From: Nocardia sp. NBC_00403
GTDB lineage: Bacteria > Actinomycetota > Actinomycetes > Mycobacteriales > Mycobacteriaceae
Direction of reading: 5' to 3'
NCBI RefSeq assembly: GCF_036046055.1
Contig: NZ_CP107939.1
Coordinates: 7,378,001 to 7,442,000, forward strand
DNA length: 64,000 nucleotides
Below the pieces are notes generated by a model. It ran no database searches and had not been told where the DNA came from. It saw only the letters and a program-made list of their open reading frames with translations. Position numbers and translations under genes: made by a program. Positions 18,871 through 26,711 of the stretch are shown in pieces (the stretch's first letter is position 1; each line of letters begins with the position of its first letter).

Positions 18871-19364
18871 AGGTCGCAGATTCCGGTGCCATCCAGTTCG
18901 GCGAGTGTCAGCGGGACCGGTTGCGGTAGCGCGGACCGGGGCGGCTGTGGCATGGGATGCCGGGGGCGACTGGAGCTCCGCCGCCGGAGCAGGTCAGCGC
19001 GCCTCGGCTAGTTGTGCGCAGCGCACGCTGCGGTGTGTGTAGGTCGGAGCTGGTCCCGGAACTGGCCGGTCGCGTCAGGACGAACGAGAGACGTCGTGCC
19101 GCAGGATGGTTCGACCACCGCCGTCGCCGCACGGACTGTCGACGAACGTTCCTCAATGACGCGGGGTTTACAGGTTGCACGACCGGCGCCGAAATCGCGT
19201 CGACGACATCGGCGTCCAAGTCACGCCTGCAGCATCGGCGTCGAGTCACGTCGACGGCACCGGCATCCAAGTCACGCCTGCAGCATCGGCATCGAAGCCA
19301 CGCCCGCAGCATCGGCGTCCAAGCCACGTCGCCAACATCCGCGTCCGAGTCGAGCAGTGCGGCA
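18871..19364. other. Intergenic region containing a 26-bp tandem repeat
   Basis: The 494 bp hold no convincing gene. Open frames exist on both strands but reflect the repeat array at 19201-19355 (separate entry). The left 300 bp are unremarkable high-GC sequence. Confidence 0.6.
19201..19355. repeat. Six tandem 26-bp repeats
   Basis: Units start at 19201, 19227, 19252, 19278, 19304 and 19330 (the second is 25 bp). The shared core is CATCGGCGTCCAAGTCACG with point differences. The period is not a multiple of three, so the array is not a peptide repeat. It ends 10 bp from the stop codon of the HxlR gene. Confidence 0.85.
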
Positions 19365-19859
19365 CTACGATTCGGCGGTCGCCGCAGCGTAGGCCTGAGC
19401 GAGTCGTTCCGTCGCCCGCGGCCCGCTCGGATCGGGCCGCGGGATACCGAGATGTGATTCGCGCAGTTCGTCCATGAACTCGTTCCAGAGCTGCGGGCCA
19501 CCCTCCTCGAGCAGTTCGGCGCGTACCCGGAGGCGTTTCGTCGTCGGCCGGTGCCGCAGCCCCCACGCACCGAGGTGGGCCATGATCGGCACCAGCTGGA
19601 TGGCGGGTTCGGTCAGCCGGTACTCGGCTTTCTGGCCGGGGCGGGTGTCTTCGCGGCTGAGCAGTCCGGCCGCAACGAGGCGCTTGAGCCGGTCGGACAG
19701 GATGTTCGACGCGATGCCCTCCTCGGATCCGGCCAGCAACTCGCGGAAGTATCGCCGGTCGCCGAACATCACGTCGCGCAGCACCAGCAGCGTCCACCGG
19801 TCGCCGATCACCTCGATGGTCGCGTTGATCGGGCAACCCGAGCGTCCGTCGTCGCGCAT
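19365..19859 (-). CDS. HxlR-family transcriptional regulator
   Basis: A 164-residue winged-helix protein. The start MRDDGRSGCPINATIEVIGD carries the conserved N-terminal cysteine of HxlR regulators. RWTLLVLRDVMFGDRRYFREL and ASNILSDRLKRLVAAGLLSR form the wing region, where these proteins place the recognition helix. The ATG at 19859 is chosen because GAAGGGAG precedes it, while the upstream ATG at 19877 has no ribosome site. It is divergent from the RibD/DHFR-like gene, with two matching palindromes in the 122-bp spacer, and so probably controls that gene and itself. Confidence 0.88.
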   Translation of the reverse strand: MRDDGRSGCPINATIEVIGDRWTLLVLRDVMFGDRRYFRELLAGSEEGIASNILSDRLKRLVAAGLLSREDTRPGQKAEYRLTEPAIQLVPIMAHLGAWGLRHRPTTKRLRVRAELLEEGGPQLWNEFMDELRESHLGIPRPDPSGPRATERLAQAYAAATAES

Positions 19860-19902
19860 GTTGCGCTCCCTTCTCATGCCGATAAAGAATCCCGACACCT
19901 CT

Positions 19903-19919
19903 GATTGCAATATACAACC
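19903..19919. promoter_or_regulatory. Probable HxlR operator, site 1 (imperfect)
   Basis: A 17-bp element GATTGCA-ATA-TACAACC differs from a perfect palindrome at two positions. It has the same left half and length as the perfect site 43 bp away, and lies nearer the HxlR gene. Confidence 0.55.
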
Positions 19920-19945
19920 AGTTGCGCTTACAGTACTCCACAAGC

Positions 19946-19962
19946 GATTGCAAAATGCAATC
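19946..19962. promoter_or_regulatory. Probable HxlR operator, site 2 (perfect palindrome)
   Basis: GATTGCA-AAA-TGCAATC is a perfect 7-bp inverted repeat with a 3-bp centre, 20 bp before the start of the DHFR-like gene. HxlR dimers bind palindromes of this size, and the divergent layout is typical of autoregulated HxlR pairs. Confidence 0.65.
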
Positions 19963-19981
19963 ACCTGACGAAGGAGTCATC

Positions 19982-20629
19982 ATGCCGAAGCTGCGCGTAC
20001 ACAACCTCGCGATATCTCTGGACGGATATGTCGCAGGACCGAACCAAGGTCACGACAACCCCCTCGGCGAAGGCGGCATGCGGCTGCACGATTGGGCGTT
20101 CGCCACGAAATACGGTCGCTCGATGGGCGGCGAGGACGCCGACGGCGACACCGGCATCGACAACGACTTCGTCGTGGCCGGCGACGTCGGAATCGGCGCA
20201 ACCATCATGGGCCGCAACATGTTCGGACCAATCCGCGGACCATGGACAGACCACGAATGGACCGGCTGGTGGGGCGACAACCCGCCCTACCACCACGACA
20301 CTTTCGTGATGACCCACCACCAGCGGCCTTCGGTCTCGATGGCGGGCGGCACCACGTTCCACTTCGTGAACGAGACCCCGGAAGAAGTGTTGCACCAGGC
20401 GTTCAAAGCCGCCGATGGCGCAGATGTGCGGTTGGCGGGCGGCGCATCGGCCGTCCGACAGTTCCTGCTCGCGGGCTTGGTGGACGAGTTGCACCTGGCC
20501 GTCGTCCCGATCCTGCTCGGCGCAGGCGAACGACTCTACAACGAGCTCGGGACACTGCCCGGATACGAATGCACGTCAATCGTGAGCTCCCCCAGCGTCA
20601 CCCACGTCCAGTTCGCCAAAATCTCCTGA
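19982..20629 (+). CDS. RibD C-terminal / dihydrofolate-reductase-like protein
   Basis: A 215-residue protein of the RibD_C (DHFR-like) family. It shows the N-terminal strand LRVHNLAISLDGYVAG, the ATIMGRNMFG nucleotide loop and a C-terminal VDELHLAVVPILLGAGERL. Family members are often annotated as dihydrofolate reductase, but most are NADPH-dependent reductases of unknown substrate. The ATG at 19982 has AAGGAG at good distance; the frame starts earlier but only within the operator spacer. Pairing with a divergent HxlR regulator suggests induction by a small molecule. Confidence 0.85.
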   Translation: MPKLRVHNLAISLDGYVAGPNQGHDNPLGEGGMRLHDWAFATKYGRSMGGEDADGDTGIDNDFVVAGDVGIGATIMGRNMFGPIRGPWTDHEWTGWWGDNPPYHHDTFVMTHHQRPSVSMAGGTTFHFVNETPEEVLHQAFKAADGADVRLAGGASAVRQFLLAGLVDELHLAVVPILLGAGERLYNELGTLPGYECTSIVSSPSVTHVQFAKIS

Positions 20630-20653
20630 GCCGATCCGGCCCCGGATATGGCA

Positions 20654-20687
20654 AGAGGCCCGCACCCCCTGCCGGGTGCGAGCCTCT
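20654..20687. terminator. Bidirectional terminator between the DHFR-like gene and cspA
   Basis: AGAGGCCCGCACCC / GGGTGCGAGCCTCT arms (20654-20667, 20674-20687) pair with one mismatch around a 6-base loop. It sits between two convergent stop codons. Confidence 0.75.
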
Positions 20688-20703
20688 CAGAAGTCACGCT
20701 TGA

Positions 20704-20907
20704 TCAGATAGCGCGGACGTCCTGGGCCTGCGGACCCTTCTGGCCCTGGCCGATCTCGAACTCCACGCGCTGGCCCTCTTCGAGGGACCGGAAACCCGAG
20801 CCGCTGACGGCCGAGTAATGCACGAAGACGTCAGGGCCGCCTCCGTCTTGGGCGATAAAGCCGAAGCCCTTTTCGCTGTTGAACCACTTCACACTGCCTT
20901 GAGCCAT
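20704..20907 (-). CDS. Cold shock protein
   Basis: A 67-residue single-domain CSD protein. Both nucleic-acid-binding motifs are present: KGFGFI (RNP1) and DVFVHY (RNP2). It binds single-stranded nucleic acid, probably as an RNA chaperone. AGGAAG lies upstream of the ATG in an AAGTAA-rich leader. It is convergent with the DHFR-like gene and shares its terminator. Confidence 0.95.
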   Translation of the reverse strand: MAQGSVKWFNSEKGFGFIAQDGGGPDVFVHYSAVSGSGFRSLEEGQRVEFEIGQGQKGPQAQDVRAI

Positions 20908-21273
20908 GTTCTTTACTTCTTACTTCCTGTAGGCGAGCCGGGCAGATCACTTTGATAAGCCCGATCTCGACGTCAACAATGCCATCATCCGACGAATTCC
21001 TCCACATCTGACACCTCCCACTGTGAGCAAACCGACGTTCCCTGGGCGCTGTGGTAGCGAATCCGAGTCCGATGCGCATGTCACGGAAACGGCTCTGACG
21101 GCGGGCGGAGGCAACAAACGGGCTAGTTCGAGACCGGTCCGAGATCGCAATGTTGCGGTCGCACAACGATTACCGCGTCGGACGTGGGCGCGCCGTGTGC
21201 GGCAGGCGCCGGCTCCGCGGCGCCACGAAAGTGTGCGTGCCGTGTGCGGCGAACCCATGAGATTCGCGGCGGA
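20908..21273. other. Spacer upstream of cspA, probably promoter and long leader
   Basis: These 366 bp contain no supportable gene. They lie upstream of cspA and downstream of the TetR gene, both on the minus strand. Cold-shock genes often have long 5' leaders, which could occupy part of this space; no specific structure is identified. Confidence 0.45.
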
Positions 21274-22047
21274 TCACGATGCGCCGCCCTCCCCCTGCTC
21301 CGCGTCGAGAACGGCGGCGGCAACGCCGTCCAGTATGAGTTCGAGGCCGAAGGTGAAATCGTGATCTTCGCTTCCCTCGACGACGGGCGGCGGTTGGAAA
21401 ATGGTGGATCCGAACAGCTGTGCGGCATCCGGGTATCGGTCGGGCTCGACAAGACGAGCCAGGTCACGGCCATAATTCTGTTCGACCTGCGCCTGGTCGA
21501 GACCGGCAGCTCGGCTGCCATGTTCGAGTTGGTACGCCAGCACAAAACCCTGCCGGACATAGCCGCTGACGACCATGATGACACCGACCTTGGCGGCCCA
21601 GTCCAACCTTGTGGCGCGTAACGCGCGCAGGCCGGCGTCCATCCAGTCGATCGCGTTGGGCCCACGCGGCGGGCCACTGATCGGCAACTGGGTCAACCAA
21701 GGGTGGCGGCGGAAGACTTCGAGCTGCGCGAGTGCCCAGCGCCGCAGATCCGCGCGCCATTCCCCTTGCGAGACGGCGAGTTCCGTCGCCGGGCCGAAGC
21801 CGAGGTCTGCCATCAAATCGTTCAGTTCGTCTTTGGAGCCGATGTGGCGGTACAGCGACATCGGCGTAACACCCAGTGCCGCAGCGATCTTCGGCAGTGT
21901 CGCGCCCTGGAGTCCGGCACGGTCGGCCAGTGCGACCGCCGTGCCGACAACTCGGTCCACATCCAGTTCAGCGGGCCGGCCGAGCCGCGGCCCGGTCGGC
22001 AGCCGCCACATGCGCACGAGCTGGTCGGGCAGCTTCTCGCCGGACAT
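21274..22047 (-). CDS. TetR-family regulator with TetR_C effector domain
   Basis: A 257-residue regulator with an unusual ~22-residue N-terminal extension before the DNA-binding domain. The helix-turn-helix is ATLPKIAAALGVTPMSLYRH, about residues 49-68. The C-terminal part (DLRRWALAQLEVFRRHPWL and onward) resembles the TetR_C/PF02909 type found in tetracycline-type repressors. It is divergent from a membrane-protein gene, and a perfect 19-bp palindrome lies between the two starts. The target is probably that membrane protein and the regulator itself; the inducer is unknown. Confidence 0.85.
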   Translation of the reverse strand: MSGEKLPDQLVRMWRLPTGPRLGRPAELDVDRVVGTAVALADRAGLQGATLPKIAAALGVTPMSLYRHIGSKDELNDLMADLGFGPATELAVSQGEWRADLRRWALAQLEVFRRHPWLTQLPISGPPRGPNAIDWMDAGLRALRATRLDWAAKVGVIMVVSGYVRQGFVLAYQLEHGSRAAGLDQAQVEQNYGRDLARLVEPDRYPDAAQLFGSTIFQPPPVVEGSEDHDFTFGLELILDGVAAAVLDAEQGEGGAS

Positions 22048-22105
22048 CGCCGCGAACCTCCATTTCCACTGGTCAAGGCATCGCCAAACTTTAACATGCG
22101 GCTTA

Positions 22106-22124
22106 TAGTATAAGTCATATACTA
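22106..22124. promoter_or_regulatory. TetR operator palindrome
   Basis: TAGTATA-AGTCA-TATACTA is a perfect inverted repeat (7-bp arms, 5-bp centre) between the divergent starts at 22047 and 22189. It overlaps TATAGT (22104-22109) on the plus strand and TATACT (22107-22112) on the minus strand, so binding would cover candidate -10 boxes of both genes. Confidence 0.7.
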
Positions 22125-22188
22125 ACTACGGATCTGGTCCATCGACGATGCCGGCGGCCGATCCGGGACTCCTCGAAAGCGAGAGCAC

Positions 22189-22929
22189 ATGGACATCAAC
22201 GCAATACGCCGCACTACCGGAATAGCCGGTCTCGTCGCGGCCGTTCTGACCCTGATCGAACTGCCGCTGTACTTCGTCTACGACGGTGCGCCGCCCGACT
22301 CGAATGTCTTGACCCGCAGCATGTTCGGGCTTACGGGGCTTACCCTGCTCGTCGCCTTCATGTCGGGTCTGGGTTACCTGCTGAAGCAGACCGACTACGC
22401 ATGGGTCGGTTCCGTCGCCGCCACCGCGGGACTGATGTGGCTGACGGTCGCCTTCGTCTCGATGGGCCTGGAGGTCGGCGCTGTGATCGAAGCGCCGGAA
22501 CCGATCGATCCGACCATCACGGTCAGCGGCACCTACATCTTGTACGGCACGATCTCCCGGCTGCTCGAGACGTTGTTCTTCGTGACCTTCGGCTTCGCGA
22601 TACTGCGGACCACGCTGCTACCGCGCTGGGCCGGCTGGTCGGCCTTGGTACTTGCCCTGATCAACATCGCGTTCGTCCCGTCACTGTTCTTCGGGAACAC
22701 ACCGGCCGATTTCTATGCGGCGAACGGCTGGGGCACGACGGCCTCCGTCGGCGGCCTCACCATGCTGTGGATTCTGGCGGTCGGGTGCACACTGACGACA
22801 ACACCTCAGCAGGCACCGGTAACCAGCTGGCCGGCAAACTCGGTCAGGGACAGCACATTTCCGTCCGGGTCGGCGAACCAGGCAACCTTGTCACCACTCG
22901 GCGAAGCCCACACCCCGGCGACGTCCTGA
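22189..22929 (+). CDS. Multi-pass membrane protein of unknown function
   Basis: A 246-residue protein with about six hydrophobic segments between residues 12 and 205 (for example IAGLVAAVLTLIELPLYFVY and LTMLWILAVGC). The pattern resembles DUF4386-type integral membrane proteins, but I cannot place it firmly. The last ~40 residues are hydrophilic, and their DNA overlaps the end of the convergent VOC gene by 124 bp. The divergent TetR gene and shared operator suggest it is inducible, perhaps a small-molecule response or efflux-related membrane protein. Confidence 0.7.
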   Translation: MDINAIRRTTGIAGLVAAVLTLIELPLYFVYDGAPPDSNVLTRSMFGLTGLTLLVAFMSGLGYLLKQTDYAWVGSVAATAGLMWLTVAFVSMGLEVGAVIEAPEPIDPTITVSGTYILYGTISRLLETLFFVTFGFAILRTTLLPRWAGWSALVLALINIAFVPSLFFGNTPADFYAANGWGTTASVGGLTMLWILAVGCTLTTTPQQAPVTSWPANSVRDSTFPSGSANQATLSPLGEAHTPATS

Positions 22930-23210
22930 GGCATCCCCGGGTAGCGGAGGAACACCACCCCGTGTTCGGTCAGATCGGCGACGGCTCGGCCGATGTCGGG
23001 CACAACCCAGCCGAGCACCGTGAACGGTTGCGGAGCAAGCTCGTTCACCAGGGTGATACGGACCGTCGTGCCCGCGCCGCGCGCGACCACCGCATACAAC
23101 GTCGCCTCCACGATCGTCAGACCGAGGACCTCCGCAAAGAACTTGCCGGACCGAGTCAGGTCCGACGACGGCACAAAAGCGACAACTTCGGCATCCGCGA
23201 GGGGGCCCAT
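22806..23210 (-). CDS. VOC-superfamily (glyoxalase/bleomycin-resistance fold) protein
   Basis: A 134-residue single-unit VOC protein. It shows the paired beta-alpha-beta-beta-beta modules: VAFVPSSDLTRSGKFFAEVLGL, then LGWVVPDIGRAVADLTEHGV, ending WFADPDGNVLSLTEF with the typical metal-ligand region. Substrate unknown; VOC members include lyases, dioxygenases and drug-binding proteins. Its 3' end overlaps the convergent membrane-protein gene by 124 bp, so the two messages would be antisense to each other there. Confidence 0.85.
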   Translation of the reverse strand: MGPLADAEVVAFVPSSDLTRSGKFFAEVLGLTIVEATLYAVVARGAGTTVRITLVNELAPQPFTVLGWVVPDIGRAVADLTEHGVVFLRYPGMPQDVAGVWASPSGDKVAWFADPDGNVLSLTEFAGQLVTGAC

Positions 23211-23314
23211 AGGCGGAGGCTACCCGCCCGAACCGACCCGAACGGATATTTTCGTCCGGTGTCACCGCCGATCGCCAGTTGCGGGCGCGCGACCGGCCCA
23301 GCCTGCACTACTGA

Positions 23315-25198
23315 CTACAAATACCGCACCTGGCGCGCCTTCGATTCCTCGTACGCCGCTCGGCCGGAGAGGTGCTCCGGCACACCGACCTCCCACCAGG
23401 CGCCGGCTTCGGTCCATGCGGACGGCTGGGTGCGCACCACCAGCACGGCCGGGCGCGACTCGTCGCGGGCGGCGGTGCGGGCCTGGGCGTAGGCGTTGCG
23501 GACCTCGTCCACGTCGGTGGCCGTGAATACGGCGCAGCCCAGGGCGCGCGCGTGGGCGGCGAAGTCGACTCGTGGTGGTTCGGCGTGGTTGGTGCGGCAG
23601 TTGGCGTAGAAGTTGTTGAACGGTTCGCCGCCCTGGCCTTCCTGCAGCCGGGCGATCACCGCGTAGCCGTCGTTGTCGCAGACGATGGCGACCAGCGGGT
23701 GGCCGGCGAAGGCCGCCGAGAACAGCTCGGAGTTCAGCATGAGATAGGAACCATCGCCGAGCATGGTGGTGACCAGGCCGTCGTGTGCCATTGCCGCGCC
23801 CCACGCGCCCGCGATCTCGTATCCCATACAGGAGAAGCCGTATTCGACATCCATGGTCGGTGCGCCGCCGGTGGCGCGCCAGCCGCCGACGAGTTCGCCG
23901 GGCATGCCGCCGGACGCGGTCATGACGTAGTCGTCCGGCCCACTCAGCTCGTTGACGACGCCGACCACCTGGGCGTAGGTGGGCAGGCCGGTGGTCGGGG
24001 CGCGCAACGTGTCGATGTGGGCGTCCCATTCGGTGCGCACCGCGGCTGCTCGTGCCGTCCAGTCGGCATCGACTCGCCACTCGGCGTCGGTGTCACCTGA
24101 GCGTCGAATCTCGTTCTGCCCGAGCATATTCGGGTCGAGCTGCACAGCGAGATCCCGGAGCGCCGCGGCGGCATCACCCACGAGCGCGAGCGCGCCGTGT
24201 TTGACAGCGTCGAAGCGGGCCGCGTTGATCGTGATCAGAGTGGCGTCGGGGGCGAACACCGTCCAGGACGCCGTCGTGAAGTCCTGCAGCCGGGTGCCCA
24301 CCGCGAGCACCAGGTCGGCCGCGCCGGCCATCGTGTTGGCCGAAGCCGAGCCGGTGACGCCGAGCGGTCCGGCATACAGGGGGTGCTGATGCGGGATCAA
24401 GGTGCGGCCCGCCGTCGTCTCGACGATCGGGATCCCGTGCCGCTCAGCGAGTTCCACCGCGTCTGCGGCCGCTCCGGAGTAGCGAACTCCGCCGCCGAGC
24501 ACCAGCAGCGGCCGCGACGACGCCCGCAGCACCGCAGCGGCATCGGCCAGGGATCGCTGATCCGCGCGGGACCGGACCACGCGATGCACGACCGGTTCGA
24601 AGAACGACTCCGGAAAGTCGTAGATCTCGGCCTGGACGTCTTGCGGCAGCGCGAGTGTCACCGGCCCGGCATCAGCCGCGTCGGTGAGGACCCGCGCCAC
24701 CTGGGGCAGCGTTGCGAGCAACTGCTCGGGCCGGGTGATTCGATCGAAATAGCGGCTCACGGCCCGAAAGGCGTCGTTCACCGTGAGCGTCCCGTCGCCG
24801 AAATGCTCCACCTGCTGCAGCACCGGATCCGGCGCGCGCGTGGTGAACGTGTCACCGGGAAGCAGCAGCAGCGGAAGCCGATTCGCATGCGCAACTCCGG
24901 CCGCCGTCACCATGTTCAGTGCGCCGGGTCCGATGGAGGAGGTCGCAACCCCGACCTGCCGCCGATGGGTCGCCTTGGCCAGTCCCACCGCCGCCAACGC
25001 CATCCCCTCCTCGGTGTGTCCGCGCCAGACCGGTATCTCGTCGCGGCGCTCATGCAGCGCGGTACCGAGGCCGAGCACGTTGCCGTGCCCGAATATCGCG
25101 AACACTGCTGGAAACAAGGGCACTTCATGCCCGTCGATGGTCTCCGACCGCTGGGCGATCAGCCACGCCACCAACGCTTGGGCCGCGGTCAGCTTCAT
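23315..25198 (-). CDS. iolD: 3D-(3,5/4)-trihydroxycyclohexane-1,2-dione hydrolase IolD
   Basis: ThDP-dependent ring-opening enzyme of myo-inositol catabolism, 627 residues. It has the three-domain acetolactate-synthase-like fold, with the ThDP motif LGDGSYLMLNSELFSAAFAG-type GDG...N region near residue 480 and the catalytic glutamate region WRGHTEEGMALAAVG near 60. The inositol-type N-terminus (IFGHGNVLGLGTAL) distinguishes it from IlvB. The ATG giving MKLTAAQALV has GAAGGACGGAG upstream. It is the last gene of the inositol operon, 249 bp after iolB; that gap contains an open frame with no recognisable product. Confidence 0.94.
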   Translation of the reverse strand: MKLTAAQALVAWLIAQRSETIDGHEVPLFPAVFAIFGHGNVLGLGTALHERRDEIPVWRGHTEEGMALAAVGLAKATHRRQVGVATSSIGPGALNMVTAAGVAHANRLPLLLLPGDTFTTRAPDPVLQQVEHFGDGTLTVNDAFRAVSRYFDRITRPEQLLATLPQVARVLTDAADAGPVTLALPQDVQAEIYDFPESFFEPVVHRVVRSRADQRSLADAAAVLRASSRPLLVLGGGVRYSGAAADAVELAERHGIPIVETTAGRTLIPHQHPLYAGPLGVTGSASANTMAGAADLVLAVGTRLQDFTTASWTVFAPDATLITINAARFDAVKHGALALVGDAAAALRDLAVQLDPNMLGQNEIRRSGDTDAEWRVDADWTARAAAVRTEWDAHIDTLRAPTTGLPTYAQVVGVVNELSGPDDYVMTASGGMPGELVGGWRATGGAPTMDVEYGFSCMGYEIAGAWGAAMAHDGLVTTMLGDGSYLMLNSELFSAAFAGHPLVAIVCDNDGYAVIARLQEGQGGEPFNNFYANCRTNHAEPPRVDFAAHARALGCAVFTATDVDEVRNAYAQARTAARDESRPAVLVVRTQPSAWTEAGAWWEVGVPEHLSGRAAYEESKARQVRYL

Positions 25199-25447
25199 GC
25201 GCTCCGTCCTTCGAGGTCGGCCGCCACGCAACGCGGGTAGCCGCGGCCATTGCCAGGGGTTTTATCAGAAGATCGCGTGACCTCATGGCTCCGCGATACT
25301 TGCGCCACAACTAGTTTCATGAGCGGAGTCCTTCGTGATCGGTGACCGTGCGGCGGGGTCGATGGGACGAGCCGCACACATGAATCGCCGACATTGCCTC
25401 GCACCTGTCCGCCGGAGGGCCGGTGAGCGCCCCGGCAATGGGCGGAT

Positions 25448-26335
25448 TCATCGGCACCGGCCTTCGTGGTCGGTGACCGGACAGCGGGGGTCGGTCGGCT
25501 GTCCCGCCCAGCTGTCGCGCACCCAGGTGTGCGCCGGGTCGTCGCAGAAGGCCATCGAGCGCTCGGGGGCCGGCCCGGCCAGCACGTTGAGGTAGTACAT
25601 CGGATAGCCGGGGGCGGCGATGCACGGTCCGTGGTAGCCGCGTGGCACGAGGAAGACGTCGCCATCGCGGACTACTACGTTCTCCTCCAGCGCGCCGTCG
25701 GCGGTGTAGGTCCGATGCATGCCGAAACCCTCGCCGGACGTGGTGATCCCGTCGCGCCCCGCGATGCGGAAGTAGTAGATCTCCTCATTGACCACTTCGC
25801 ATTCGCTCGCCTCGTCGTGCTTGTGCGGCGGGTACGAGGACCAGTTGCCGTCCGGGGTGATCAGCTCGCATGCGTTGAGTTTGTCGGCGTGATCCCATAT
25901 CCCGGGTACGCCGAAGCTCGTGACCTGCCGAGTCGCAGGCCCCGCACCACGCACCTCGACCGGAACCTGCTCCGCCGGACCATATCTCGGCGCCAACCGA
26001 TTCCCGCACCGCGCCATCGGCAGCGCAACCTCGACGCCATCCACCGTCGACAGCTCGACCTCGGCATCACGTGGCACATAGGCGAAGTCGGTTACCCGCG
26101 TGAATACCGAATCTCGGCCGTTCAAGATGAATTCCAGACCGTCCACCCGCACCGTGCACGACCCCGCCAACGGCAGAACGAACGCCTCGTACTCCCCCGT
26201 GTGCACCGCACGCACCTCCCCCGCCCCCAACCGCAGGACCCGCAGCCCGGCGTAACTCCATCCCGCCGCTTCCACATTGAGCAACACCGGATCCACCCCG
26301 TCGCTCAACGTCCCGGCCCGCCGATGCAGATTCAC
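25448..26335 (-). CDS. iolB: 5-deoxy-glucuronate isomerase IolB
   Basis: Isomerase of the inositol pathway (5-deoxyglucuronate to 2-deoxy-5-keto-gluconate), 295 residues, double cupin. Metal ligands are suggested by SSYPPHKHDE and the later FLVPRGYHGPC. The GTG at 26335 (VNLHRRAGTL) is chosen because GGGAGG lies four to five bases upstream and the sequence becomes family-like from here; an ATG at 26425 would add 30 residues unlike any IolB. Its C-terminus ends PVTDHEGRCR, and a similar short sequence recurs in the downstream gap. Confidence 0.9.
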   Translation of the reverse strand: MNLHRRAGTLSDGVDPVLLNVEAAGWSYAGLRVLRLGAGEVRAVHTGEYEAFVLPLAGSCTVRVDGLEFILNGRDSVFTRVTDFAYVPRDAEVELSTVDGVEVALPMARCGNRLAPRYGPAEQVPVEVRGAGPATRQVTSFGVPGIWDHADKLNACELITPDGNWSSYPPHKHDEASECEVVNEEIYYFRIAGRDGITTSGEGFGMHRTYTADGALEENVVVRDGDVFLVPRGYHGPCIAAPGYPMYYLNVLAGPAPERSMAFCDDPAHTWVRDSWAGQPTDPRCPVTDHEGRCR

Positions 26336-26492
26336 CGCACCTCCCGCCCGGCCCACCACTGCCACCGAGCCCCGTTGCCGAGTGGCACATGATGGACAGC
26401 CCCACACGACCTTTGCCGCAGCCATGGAACGTCCCCCACTGAAATCGCCGGGCTCGAGTGACGCGGCGTTGGCGTTTCGCCCCCGGGCGTGA

Positions 26493-26711
26493 TCATCGGA
26501 CCTCCTTCAGGACCTGGACCGCTGTTTCTCCCGATGTCGTGACCTCGCCGCCCGGCGAAGGGTGGTGCGGCCACCTGACAACCCCGCACACTCGTACCCG
26601 GTGCACCACCTCGATGACCGAATCGTCGCCGAGCCGGCCGCCCCATTCGGACAGACTCATCACCAGGTCACCGCACGTACCGCGACCAAGGGCGACGAGT
26701 GAGGCATTCAT
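26493..26711 (-). CDS. Possible 72-residue protein inside the inositol operon
   Basis: The ATG overlaps the stop of the upstream aldolase gene in an ATGA arrangement, which suggests translational coupling. The product starts MNASLVALGRGTCGDL and ends VQVLKEVR. This ending resembles that of the upstream gene (AAQILKEAR), so it might instead be a decayed duplicate end. No family is recognised. It fills most of the gap between the aldolase and iolB and could equally be non-coding. Confidence 0.35.
   Translation of the reverse strand: MNASLVALGRGTCGDLVMSLSEWGGRLGDDSVIEVVHRVRVCGVVRWPHHPSPGGEVTTSGETAVQVLKEVR

Noticed and set aside
19201..19355. CRISPR array at the six-copy repeat
   Set aside because: Units are head-to-tail without spacers, so it is an ordinary minisatellite.
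18957..19457. 166-codon plus-strand frame next to the 26-bp repeats
   Set aside because: It reads through the repeat and the antisense of the HxlR gene; no start signal or protein-like composition.
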